Positions 44,377 to 53,700 of a stretch of 64,000 nt of DNA are shown one piece after another; position 1 is the first letter of the stretch, and every line of letters starts with the position of its first letter. The stretch is from the NCBI RefSeq assembly GCF_024343775.1, contig NZ_RJUF01000008.1, positions 1-64,000 of the forward strand. Direction: 5' to 3'. Source of the DNA: Lacihabitans soyangensis (GTDB lineage: Bacteria; Bacteroidota; Bacteroidia; Cytophagales; Spirosomataceae). The translations under genes were made by a program, and so were the position numbers. The notes below the pieces were generated by a model. The model was not told the DNA's origin, searched no databases, and saw only the letters and a list, made by a program, of their open reading frames with translations.

Positions 44377-44664
44377 ATGCACCAAAATCAATCAGAAAAA
44401 ACTGCCATTAGTCCAGAAATTGAATATCTGGCATCTATCCTTGAGGATAGATTTAAAATTATTGAAAACCACTTTTTAAAACCACCCGAACCCAGGATTC
44501 CTGAAACTGCCCAACCAAGTGAAGTTTGCAAAAAAATGGGTTGGTCAAGGTCAAAATTTGAAGAATTCAAAAGAGCAGGACTTTTCCGCACTGAAAAAAT
44601 AGGAGGGAAAATTTATGTTTCTACTGCAGATTTACGGAAACTATTCCCAAAAGACTTTTTCTAA
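44377..44664 (+). CDS. Excisionase-like helix-turn-helix protein
   Basis: A 95-residue protein with a C-terminal HTH of the excisionase/HTH_17 type: PSEVCKKMGWSRSKFEEFKR, then the wing-like GGKIYVSTADLRKLF. The N-terminal half is acidic and helical. In Bacteroidota islands such proteins act as recombination directionality factors or regulators. A GTTGTAA palindrome lies before the gene, and a stable hairpin just after it. Confidence 0.82.
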   Translation: MHQNQSEKTAISPEIEYLASILEDRFKIIENHFLKPPEPRIPETAQPSEVCKKMGWSRSKFEEFKRAGLFRTEKIGGKIYVSTADLRKLFPKDFF

Positions 44665-44684
44665 AAAGGGAGGTGCATAAAAAA

Positions 44685-44708
44685 GCCGGCATGTTGGACC
44701 ATGTCGGC
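44685..44708 (+). other. RNA hairpin after the HTH gene
   Basis: GCCGGCATG and CATGTCGGC pair over 9 bases (one G-U) around a 6-base loop. No T run follows, so it is not a standard terminator. Two further inverted repeats, CCTCGG-TTAG-CCGAGG (44784-44799) and AAACTAGGT/ACCTAGTTT (44821-44863), lie just downstream. They could be part of a regulatory RNA ahead of the primase. Confidence 0.5.
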
Positions 44709-44759
44709 TATAATAATGCTCATTTCTATTGATCATCACTATCTTAACAAAACAAAAGT

Positions 44760-44942
44760 ATGAAATTCTGCTTAAAAAACAAACCTCGGTTAGCCGAGGA
44801 TCGTCTATCCTATGGCTCAAAAACTAGGTATTTACTAAAAAACCCAAATAAGAAACCTAGTTTCTCAAGAAATTCTTTAAAGCCAAAGGGATTATTTAAA
44901 AAAGTGTTTAAATCATATCCTATTTTAAATATCCATGGTTGA
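44760..44942 (+). CDS. Possible small basic leader peptide before the primase
   Basis: A 60-codon frame with a very Lys-rich product (NPNKKPSFSRNSLKPKGLFKK). Its stop overlaps the primase start (ATGGTTGA), which would fit translational coupling. The stretch also carries strong inverted repeats, so it may instead be a folded leader RNA. No family recognised. Confidence 0.35.
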   Translation: MKFCLKNKPRLAEDRLSYGSKTRYLLKNPNKKPSFSRNSLKPKGLFKKVFKSYPILNIHG

Positions 44943-47562
44943 TTACAAATACAAATTCGAAAAACACCCTAATAAAAAGGGTACTTGCCCTGCCTGCGGA
45001 GAAAAAAATCAGTTTAGGTACTACCAAGATCAAAATGGTGAAAGATTAAGCACTGAATTCGGAAAATGCGAAAGAACAAATTCATGCGGATATCACAGTA
45101 AACCTAGCAAAGATGTTACATTTATTGCACCCGTCAAAAAGAAAATTGCTAAAGTGGAATACATATTTCCTGATCAAAAACTAGTTGCTAGAATTACCTT
45201 TTGGAATGAAAATCAAGAAAGCAACTTACATAAACATTGGAATAAGATAGGAATTCCATTAGAACATTTCAAAAAACAAGGAGTTGGCACCGATGAAAAT
45301 GGAAATACTACATTTATACACCGTAATATAAATGGACATATAACTAATGTTAAAAAGATCAGCTATAATCCAGAGGGCAAAAGAGATAAAGTCAAAAAAG
45401 TCAATCACTATCTCAGTCAACCTAATGGTGAAACGAAAAAATTCAGCGTTTGCCTTTTTGGTGAAGAATTATTAGATCCTGAAAAAAAACGCAAAGTAAT
45501 AATTGTCGAATCAGAGAAGTCAAAAGTTATTGGCTCATTCTACTATCCTGATTATGATTGGGTCGCTTGTGGCTCTTGCAATGGCTTAACACTTGACAAA
45601 GTGAAGGTTTTGGAAGGTAGAGAGGTTTATTGGCTTTGTGATGCTGATAATGCTGGTAGAAAAAACTCAAGTATCAATAATTTACATTCGGAAACGTTTA
45701 ATTTTCATATCGTAGACCTATTTCCTTCGAGGGAGGACGGCTTTGATATAGCTGATTCACTTGAGGTTGGGAATAAGCCTTCATTACATCAAGAAATAAA
45801 CAAAATTTCACATATTGTAGAAACAGTTGAAGAAGAACATTTGAAAAACAACAGTGTAGATTACAGAAAAAATACATCTATCTGGATAAAAACTAGGAAT
45901 AATTGGGAAGTAATTGCAGATAATTTTCATATTTTCATCAAATATCAAACGAAAGATGATAATGAAGAAATTTCTTGGATAATTGAGGTAAAAATCAAGG
46001 GAAGACCATCAGAATTCATCGAGATTTCTCACGAAGACTTTTGTTCAGCAAAAAAGATGAAGACAATCTTGGCGACCAAAAGACTAAGTTTTAAGGCCAA
46101 TGACAACCACATCTCAGAATTACACTCATTGTTGTTTTCAACCCCTTTTAATACTGCTAAGAAAATCACTCGATTTGGTTTTCATAAAGAGTCTGAGACA
46201 TTTTTCTTTTCGAACAAAGCATTATCTAAAAACGGTGAACTGCTAATACCTGACAACTTTAGTATAGTTAATCCTGATGATTTCTGCCTCTCCATGCCTT
46301 TAAGTAATCATAAAATGAAACGGAGGTTCGAACTAACAGAAAACGAAATAACCTTTAATCAGTGGTATGTTGAATACTCCAAAACACATACCCAGGAAAA
46401 GGCATTTGTGCCAGTTTGCTTTTATATCATGGCTTTATTCAGAGACGTCGTTATTAATCATAAAGGCTCTTCTCCCATTCTGTTCCTGAAAGGATCAGCT
46501 GGTACTGGTAAAAGCAGCATTATTCGAAGCCTAACATGTCTTTTTGGCTTTCAACAAGAAGATATAAATCTGAAGTCAAAAAATACGGAAGCAGCATTGG
46601 TGAAACTAATGAGTCAATCCGCCAACTCTTTGATTTGGATGGATGAATTTCACAATGAGTTTCCGCATGAAGGCCTTTTACAAGCGGCCTACGATAATGC
46701 TGGATACCATAAAACGCCAGATCAATCAAAAAGTAAAACTGATACAGATAGTATCGAGATCCATTCTGCATTGGCTCTTACAAGCAATTATATCCCTTCA
46801 AATGATATTTTCTTTTCAAGATGCTTACTTGTACATGTAGAGAACAAAGAAAAGACACATGAACAGAAAATGGGATTTGCCACTATGAAACGCTTTGAAC
46901 AGCAAGGATTGGGTTGCATCACAGTTGAACTTTTGAGGCATAGGCAGCTAATCATAGAAAAATATGATTCAGAGTTTAAAAAACTGTCATTGGAGCTAGA
47001 ATCACGTTTTCAAAACGAAAATATTCCTGAGCGTTTATTCAGTAATATGGCTCAAACCATGACTTGTGCTTTGATCCTTCAAAAAATAGGTAAGATTGAG
47101 CTATGTGAATATACTGATGAGAATGATATCCTTACCGAGTTTGTAAATATTGGAGAGAAGTATATAAGAGCCCAGAGAGAAATACAGCAAGAGAATTCAG
47201 TGTTATCAGAATTTTTCGGGATACTCCAAGTTTTATTCGAGAATTTCCAAATTCAAGAAGGGGTTCATTTTCGATTCGAAAATGAATTACTTTATCTAAG
47301 ATTGCCGTCCATTTTCCCTTTGTATAAACAAAAATACAGGTCAATTTATTTTAAAGAGTCACCTGATAAAGATTCGATTTTACAAGATATCTTAAAGCTG
47401 GAAGAAAGAGATAAAACGGAAATCTTGAAAACTATTCGATTTAGAGAAGAGGAAAACGGCAATTCTTTAAAAAATACCGTAACAAATTCTCTTTCAATAA
47501 CTTACGAAATTTACTTTACGAAATTCAGTCTAGATTTTACAAATAGACGAAAATTAGCCTAA
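44935..47562 (+). CDS. Island primase-helicase (zinc finger, Toprim-like, P-loop ATPase)
   Basis: An 875-residue replication protein. The N-terminus has a zinc-finger pattern (Cys18, Cys21, Cys45, Cys51, His54) followed by a Toprim-like domain (VIIVESEKSKV near 190, LCDADNAGR near 235), as in DUF6371-type primases of Bacteroidota elements. The second half has Walker A GSAGTGKS at about 520-527 and Walker B SLIWMDEFHN near 565, resembling D5/DUF927 helicases. It probably primes and unwinds island DNA, perhaps at the iteron-like repeats right after its stop. Domain calls come from motifs only. Confidence 0.82.
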   Translation: MVDYKYKFEKHPNKKGTCPACGEKNQFRYYQDQNGERLSTEFGKCERTNSCGYHSKPSKDVTFIAPVKKKIAKVEYIFPDQKLVARITFWNENQESNLHKHWNKIGIPLEHFKKQGVGTDENGNTTFIHRNINGHITNVKKISYNPEGKRDKVKKVNHYLSQPNGETKKFSVCLFGEELLDPEKKRKVIIVESEKSKVIGSFYYPDYDWVACGSCNGLTLDKVKVLEGREVYWLCDADNAGRKNSSINNLHSETFNFHIVDLFPSREDGFDIADSLEVGNKPSLHQEINKISHIVETVEEEHLKNNSVDYRKNTSIWIKTRNNWEVIADNFHIFIKYQTKDDNEEISWIIEVKIKGRPSEFIEISHEDFCSAKKMKTILATKRLSFKANDNHISELHSLLFSTPFNTAKKITRFGFHKESETFFFSNKALSKNGELLIPDNFSIVNPDDFCLSMPLSNHKMKRRFELTENEITFNQWYVEYSKTHTQEKAFVPVCFYIMALFRDVVINHKGSSPILFLKGSAGTGKSSIIRSLTCLFGFQQEDINLKSKNTEAALVKLMSQSANSLIWMDEFHNEFPHEGLLQAAYDNAGYHKTPDQSKSKTDTDSIEIHSALALTSNYIPSNDIFFSRCLLVHVENKEKTHEQKMGFATMKRFEQQGLGCITVELLRHRQLIIEKYDSEFKKLSLELESRFQNENIPERLFSNMAQTMTCALILQKIGKIELCEYTDENDILTEFVNIGEKYIRAQREIQQENSVLSEFFGILQVLFENFQIQEGVHFRFENELLYLRLPSIFPLYKQKYRSIYFKESPDKDSILQDILKLEERDKTEILKTIRFREEENGNSLKNTVTNSLSITYEIYFTKFSLDFTNRRKLA

Positions 47563-47575
47563 AATCTTATAACAG

Positions 47576-47780
47576 TTACAACAACGAGTTAACATACTTA
47601 TAATCATTATATTATTGTTTTTTTGTTGTTGTAATTCCGTTGTAATTCCGTTGTAGCCGTTGTAAAAATCGGAAATATTTCCGTTGTAAATGTTGTAGCC
47701 ATTTACAACGGAATTACAACAATGACCATCTTTTATTTATCTTATTTTCAACTAGTTAACTAATTGCGTTGTGTGTTGTA
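47576..47780. repeat. Iteron-like GTTGTA repeats, candidate replication origin
   Basis: GTTGTA occurs at 47628, 47639, 47650 and 47659 (spacing 11, 11, 9), again at 47683 and 47692, and at 47775; TACAAC occurs in reverse at 47578, 47704 and 47715. The units GTTGTAATTCCG (47628 and 47639) have an exact inverted copy at 47709-47720. TTCCGTTGTAAAT (47679-47691) and its reverse complement (47701-47713) form a perfect 13-bp inverted repeat. The array sits in the gap after the primase gene, with A/T-rich DNA around it, the layout of an iteron origin. Confidence 0.65.
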
Positions 47781-47831
47781 ATAAAAAATGGAAAAATACA
47801 CTATGCTTATCATTTTTTAAATAAATAAATT

Positions 47832-48041
47832 ATGAAATTAATACTTAGGGCCGCTGATGTTCAGATAATATTAAATGTATGTAGAACCGATAGTTATAGA
47901 ATTATTAAAGAAATTAAAGAGGATTATCCTTACTCTGGTTTACTAACTGGTAGCAAAATAAAAATTGAAGATTTAGCGGAACATTATAAACTTAAAGTGG
48001 AAGAAATATGTGCTCTACTAAGTGAACATGAAGGGCCATAA
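47832..48041 (+). CDS. Small HTH-like island protein
   Basis: A 69-residue protein whose N-terminal half (LRAADVQIILNVCRTDSYRIIK) looks like a short helix-turn-helix, followed by KIKIEDLAEHYKLKVEEI. It starts 52 bases after the iteron array and is a candidate to bind those repeats. The family is not recognised. Confidence 0.6.
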   Translation: MKLILRAADVQIILNVCRTDSYRIIKEIKEDYPYSGLLTGSKIKIEDLAEHYKLKVEEICALLSEHEGP

Positions 48042-48102
48042 AGGCATTGTAAAACACAATTCATATAATTCATATTGTCCAAAAACTCTGAATATGATAC
48101 CC

Positions 48103-48110
48103 TAATTTTG
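48103..48110 (+). promoter_or_regulatory. Candidate -7 element before the RHH gene
   Basis: TAATTTTG followed by CA matches the -7 box, giving a leader of nearly 90 bases to the ATG at 48204. No -33 TTG at 19 bases. Confidence 0.35.
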
Positions 48111-48203
48111 CATGTGATACAAGGTAAAACAAAGTAAAACTGCCTAAATATGACGTTTTATCGCTGTATTTTAAATAAATAACACATTTAAAAAAACATC
48201 AAA

Positions 48204-48827
48204 ATGAGTGAACTTACTCAAAACATCAATGTCAGAATGACCCATGAAATGAAAAAGAAAATCATGGATGAGTCGTACAAAAGAGGAATTAGCATCTCTG
48301 CTTACATTCTATTTTTAATCCAAGAACATTGGGAAAGACCTTGCCTAGTTCAAAATGATATTCAAGGTGAGTATAATCCAAGAGAACATGAAGAAGGAGA
48401 AATCTGTGACAAAGAGTATAAGGAAATGTACTTAGAAGCAGAAGATGAAATCAAAAGACTTGGTATTTATTCGAACAGATTACTTGAAATTTTAGAAGAG
48501 AATTCTATAACTGTCCTTCACCCAAAACGAATTGGATTATTTGAGAGAGAAAAAGCCATAAATAATGGAACGCTACAAGAATTACTTAAAATTGAAAAAG
48601 ATCCTAAATCAATAACAGCTGTTTCTCAAAATAAAGAGCAATTGCTTAAAGCAAGTGAGAAAATTAGATTTATAGAGCAAAGGCTAAATTCATACGAAAC
48701 TCCAGTTTTGAAAAGTATTTTCCGTTTTACGCAAGGACAAGTCTCATTAGCACCTTCTATTAGGGACTTACCAGATGTAGTACAATTTTTAGCAAATTCA
48801 TATAATCAACAATTTTTAAATTCTTAA
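48204..48827 (+). CDS. Ribbon-helix-helix protein with coiled-coil tail
   Basis: A 207-residue protein. Residues about 7-48 (NINVRMTHEMKKKIMDESYK ... SISAYILFLI) match a ribbon-helix-helix DNA-binding fold, as in MobC/ParD-type proteins. The remainder is charged and helical (YLEAEDEIKRLGIYSNRLLE), probably a coiled coil. It could be a mobilisation accessory or partition regulator, but no relaxase is adjacent. The next gene starts five bases after its stop. Confidence 0.68.
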   Translation: MSELTQNINVRMTHEMKKKIMDESYKRGISISAYILFLIQEHWERPCLVQNDIQGEYNPREHEEGEICDKEYKEMYLEAEDEIKRLGIYSNRLLEILEENSITVLHPKRIGLFEREKAINNGTLQELLKIEKDPKSITAVSQNKEQLLKASEKIRFIEQRLNSYETPVLKSIFRFTQGQVSLAPSIRDLPDVVQFLANSYNQQFLNS

Positions 48828-48831
48828 AACT

Positions 48832-49128
48832 ATGCAAACACCAATTTTTAGATACCAACAAGATCCTTTCAGGATATTCAGTACAAATCCTGCACCTATA
48901 TTTCCAAACAAGAATAAACCTGACCACCCCATTTATTACTATCCAATCAAGGAAAAAAGCAATTTGAAGGGACTATTTATAGCCTTATTCGCTGTTTTGA
49001 CTTTGATTTTAATATTTATTTATCGAAAAACTATTATGGTCATTATCTTAAAAATCATGAGAAAGGATCAAAAAATAGAGGAGAATGATTTTGTTGAAAT
49101 GGAAGAATATGGACCTAAAGTCAATTAA
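48832..49128 (+). CDS. Small single-pass membrane protein
   Basis: A 98-residue protein with one long hydrophobic segment (LFIALFAVLTLILIFIY) in the middle and a Lys-rich second segment (IMVIILKIMRK). The N-terminus is polar with Pro and Asn. No family recognised. It is coupled to the ribbon-helix-helix gene and closed by a terminator. Confidence 0.6.
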   Translation: MQTPIFRYQQDPFRIFSTNPAPIFPNKNKPDHPIYYYPIKEKSNLKGLFIALFAVLTLILIFIYRKTIMVIILKIMRKDQKIEENDFVEMEEYGPKVN

Positions 49129-49162
49129 CTAAATTTCAAAATCAAAAATCAAATAATTTCCG

Positions 49163-49197
49163 AAATACCTACCAATATCATGGCAGGTATTTTTTTA
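49163..49197 (+). terminator. Terminator ending the island core operon
   Basis: AAATACCT-A-CCA and TGG-C-AGGTATTT form a stem with one mismatch, followed by a run of T. It separates the small-gene pair from the BREX operon, which must have its own promoter in the next 200 bases; I found no exact TAnnTTTG there. Confidence 0.75.
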
Positions 49198-49396
49198 TTT
49201 AAGAAAAATAAATATTTCAAAACCTATCCAAAAAGAGCAGTAACTATCATTGAATATAGATATAAAATTGCAATATTTGTATTTTATGATGTATTAGAAT
49301 TTGAAACACAGACCTTCCAATTATTAGTTATCGAGTAATTAAAATCAAAATTTTTAAGTAATTCTACTAATATCATGAATATAGAAATTTCCCAAA

Positions 49397-50149
49397 ATGA
49401 CCATTAACACCGACATAAATATACTTGGAGGACTACCTGACTGGAACTTGGTTAATGTTTTCTTACAAGATAGTATTACGACATTAAAAGAAGATGGTAC
49501 ACTTCATACTTATTCATCAATAAAGACTGACAAATCAGTTAAACGATTCGAAAAAACCATATCTACAACTTTGATTCACTTTTTGAATAAAGATGTTGAG
49601 CTGCTACTTAGAAGCCTACTCAAAGTTGAGCGTATTTCAAAAGACAGTCTCCAATTATTGTTTTGGAATGCTTCTTTAAATAACGACTTATTAAACTATC
49701 TCAATTCTCAAATATACTTTCTTGCATTTTACAGTGGCCGGATTTCTATTAAACAGGATGAGGTTTTGGCTTGCTTGAAAGACTTGAAAGAAAGGGAAAC
49801 CGAATTACAGAATTGGTCTATTTCAACACTTGAAACCACTGCCTCAAAATATTTGACATTGCTCAAAAAATTTGGATTAATGGGAGGATCACTCCATAAA
49901 TCCATTTTGCACCCTTATTTAAGTGATAAAATGTTTGTTGTTTTTGTTTATTGGCTTAAAGCCATTGAAACAAAATCAAATTTGATGGAAAGTGCATGGC
50001 TCAAGTATGCTTTTTGTGAAATACCGGTGTTGATTGATAGATTGATGCAAAAAAAGTTTGCTACTTACTTTTTAATTAACTTTACAGGTGATAACCTTAA
50101 AATAGAAACCACTATACCTTACGAAACCATTTACGATGCTCTTAAATGA
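49397..50149 (+). CDS. brxA: BREX protein BrxA (DUF1819)
   Basis: A 250-residue helical protein, first of the BREX operon. Landmarks such as GLPDWNLVNVFLQDS, FWNASLNNDLLNYL and the DUF1819-like C-terminal half (YLTLLKKFGLMGG ... LHPYLSDKMF) fit BrxA. BrxA binds DNA and is structurally NusB-like; it is part of type 1 BREX phage resistance. It overlaps brxB by 14 bases. Gene order confirms the call. Confidence 0.9.
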   Translation: MTINTDINILGGLPDWNLVNVFLQDSITTLKEDGTLHTYSSIKTDKSVKRFEKTISTTLIHFLNKDVELLLRSLLKVERISKDSLQLLFWNASLNNDLLNYLNSQIYFLAFYSGRISIKQDEVLACLKDLKERETELQNWSISTLETTASKYLTLLKKFGLMGGSLHKSILHPYLSDKMFVVFVYWLKAIETKSNLMESAWLKYAFCEIPVLIDRLMQKKFATYFLINFTGDNLKIETTIPYETIYDALK

Positions 50150-50693
50150 CCCTTCACATACAATAATAGAAGCCAAAAGGCTCGTAGAATCAGACAGTCG
50201 GTCTGAAATTCGATTAAATGCTAATGGTGGGAATTCTATTTTGATTGTTTGTGAACCAATACGTGAGTTTGAATACATAGCTGCCATTAATAACCTTCTG
50301 AATCCAGAGAATTTTGAAATCATCGACCTCAATGCCTGCCTGATTGATTTCGTTTCCAATCATAAAGAAGAGTTGGTCGAATTGTACGATTTATTACAGT
50401 CTGCTACTCATGAAATTTTCAGAGCTCCAGCTGGTGAAGAATCTACAGATTTGTTTAAAACCATTATCTCGCTCATTCAGAATGCACTACAAGAAAACAA
50501 AGTGCCAGTTCTAATCAACACAGGGGCCTTGTTTGGCACTGGCATACACAATATTCACATTATGGAGAATGAGGTCGTGATGAACGCAGCCTTGCCATTA
50601 TTAATTTTATACCCAGCAACCGTTGACCATGAGCAGATACTATTTTTAGGAAAGTACCCTGCATCTAAATACCGTTGTATGATAATCCAATAA
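50136..50693 (+). CDS. brxB: BREX protein BrxB (DUF1788)
   Basis: A 185-residue protein with the DUF1788 pattern (REFEYIAAINNLLNPENFEI ... PVLINTGALFGTGIHNIHIME ... LPLLILYPATV). BrxB is a required but mechanistically unclear member of type 1 BREX. It begins inside the 3' end of brxA and ends 13 bases before brxC. Confidence 0.92.
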   Translation: MLLNDPSHTIIEAKRLVESDSRSEIRLNANGGNSILIVCEPIREFEYIAAINNLLNPENFEIIDLNACLIDFVSNHKEELVELYDLLQSATHEIFRAPAGEESTDLFKTIISLIQNALQENKVPVLINTGALFGTGIHNIHIMENEVVMNAALPLLILYPATVDHEQILFLGKYPASKYRCMIIQ

Positions 50694-50706
50694 AAGAAAA
50701 CTAATT

Positions 50707-53700
50707 ATGCTTATAAAAGATATTTTGACGATAGACCTAAGCGAAGACATCAAAAACGTAATCGACTTAGAAGACATTTCTGAAAATGCCATACAATCTG
50801 AAATTGAAAACTACATAATTACAGATGGACTGGCCAAAGAATACGGTGATTTTGTTTCAATTTATTCATCCAACATCATTGAAACAGGTGTTTGGCTTTC
50901 TGGGTTTTATGGATCTGGAAAATCTTATTTTGGAAAACTAATCGGTTATTTGATAAGTAATAGACTCATTAACGGTACTCCTGCTAGAGATAGAATACTT
51001 CAGAGATTTACTGGTATTGATGATGAGGCTCTTGTGAAAAATTCAATTTCTAAATTGAATAGTATCAACTCTAGGGTGGTTTTTATGGATATCGCAAAGC
51101 AAGACACCTCAAAAGGCTTTGCTTATGCATTATTCCGAAATTTTCTAAAATCACTTGAGCTTCCTGAAAATGAGCATGGATTTTTGCTCTTTTCACTTAT
51201 TTATGAGGCATCATATACCAATGTTGCGGATTTTATTCATGACAAAACAGGTAAAGATTGGAATGAGTTAAAGAGCAATAGAACTTCTTACATTGCAAAA
51301 ATAAAAGAGATATATTTAAGCTTAGCCAAATCAGAGGCGGATTACATAGAACGACTAACCACCATTCGAAGAGAAATTGATGAATTCAGTTCATCGAAAT
51401 TGAAAGAGGAACTTCAATCCTATTTTAAAATCGTAAAGGACGAAAAAGTAGTTTTTCTATTTGATGAAGCAAGTGAGGCCATTAACCAGAAAAAATTTAC
51501 ATTGTTAGACCTCGAAGGTTTAAGTGAATCATTGTCGTCTTTAGGTGGCAAAGTCTGGACTATAGCCATTGCACAAGAAAAATTGGATGATGTTATAAAC
51601 AACTCCAATATCAATAAGGCTCAGCTTACCAAAGTAACAGACAGATTCAAAACCAAAATTCACCTAGAGGCTACAGAGGTTGATGTTATTATCAGAAGCC
51701 GCTTATTAAAAAAGAACGATTCTGCTTTAGCCTCATTAAAAGAGCATTACAAAAACAATTCAGGCAAAATAGCCGATCACAGCGGGTTAACAGGTGCTGG
51801 TAAGACTGACAATTTGGATTCTTATTTGACCTATTATCCTTTCTACCAAAATCAGTTTGGTTTATTACAAAACTTCCTATTTGGGCGACAAGGATATGCA
51901 TCAACAAAAGTGGCAGCCAGAGGCATGATAATTACCACTTATGATATTCTTAAACGTGAAATCCAAAACGAAAAGGTTTACAATGTGGTTACAGGCTGGC
52001 AAATAGCCAAAGAGGCACAAACTCAACCACCAGTAAGATTAGTAAACAGATTTACGAATGCAGAGTCTATTCTAAAAAACGAACATTTCGAAATATCGGG
52101 CCGTCGCCTGTTAGAAACCATTCACTATTTGACAGAAGCCGAAATAGCCACAACGTCACTTAACAATATCGTTAAGGCATTTATTAAATCACCCGAGGAG
52201 CAGCATGCCGTTTTGCCAACCATTACAAAGGCCTTGGAGCTTTTGGTAGATCAAAAGATATTGCTTTTGACCAATGGTACCTATCGAATTACATCTGACA
52301 TAGAGCAGCGACTACTTGATGAAATGAAACAAATTCCAGTGGCTGTTTCAAAGAAAAAACAACAGGTAATGAAGGAGTTTAAAAACGCAAGTTTGATTCG
52401 GACAATTGCAAAAACTGCCGACAATTCCGTAAACTACGATTTCTATATCACTTCTGACAACGATGATGAGCTTACCTCACCCTCGCAAAAACAGCTCAAA
52501 CTCAAGGTTAAAAGTCTGTATAGTTACAGTGATGACCGCAATGGTGAAATAGAACAACTAAAAACACAGTATCAAAACGATAAAGATGTCATTTGGTTGG
52601 CACCTGACAATAGCCAATTCAAAGAAATAGACAAACTTCTTGATGAAATTGAACGTATCACGTTTCTGAAAGATAAATATACCAATCCTAACTCTGAAGA
52701 AGGGCCTATTGTGCGTTCGTTTCAGGCAGAGCGATCAGCCAAAGAAATTCGACTTAAAGAAATGGTGGAGCATTCGCTGACCGAAGGAACGGCTGTTTAC
52801 CTATACAATGCAGTACAATTGAACAAAACCAATTGGCAATCTACCCTTACGAACCTTCAGAGGCAGGTCATACAAAACGTTTACAGCCAACGGCTATCAT
52901 CTCAATTGTCTGATGCCATCGCAGAGAAAATAGTAAAAGAGGCAAATGGCGAAAGGTTGCATACGTATTTTACAAGTCAAGGAGCAGATTTTCAGTTTTT
53001 TGATACTAAAGGGAATTTCATCGGCGATTCTCTTAAACCAGCTGAGCATATCCTTTACAAAATAAGAAACACATTTATTGATGGTGCTTCACTTGAAAAT
53101 GATTTGGCTCAACCACCAACAGGATTCGTTTTTGGTACAGTAATCAGTACTATTGCTGCCCTCATGCGTGGCGGCAAGGTTATGGCCAAATTTAACGGAG
53201 CCGAAAAATTCTCCTGGAAAGATGATGGCGTAGCTGGATTCTTTTCTAATACCAGAGATTTCAGAAAAGCTTCCTTTAAAGCCATTTCAAAATCAATAAG
53301 CTCTACTCAAAAAAACAGCATAGTCACTTCACTGCAAGAACTTGATATTGAAACCCACATCAACAAAAAGGTGGATTGGAACACCAATGATTTTGATTTA
53401 GTGACAGCGGTTAGGGAACTGGCCAAACGCTTTTGTGACAAAGTAGATGACATGAAACGCCAAAACAGAGACTTTGATGTTCTGTTTGGCAATCTTGAAA
53501 TTTCAAAAGACCACTTAGCTCAGTTCACTGGAGCTGTGAGCGAAGCCAATTATATTGACAAAGCCGAGGACTATCTGGCCCATACTGACACATTTTCTGT
53601 TGCAGTAAAAGAGATAGAAAAAACAGAGAAGTTTATTAGAAACAATCTGGATAAAATCAAACAGTGGAAATCCTTTGCAGATGCAGTGGTTGACGAACTC

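Noticed and set aside
42291-49128. Prophage or conjugative element
   Set aside because: No capsid, terminase, portal, relaxase or type IV secretion genes are visible in this part; the element is called only as an integrative island.
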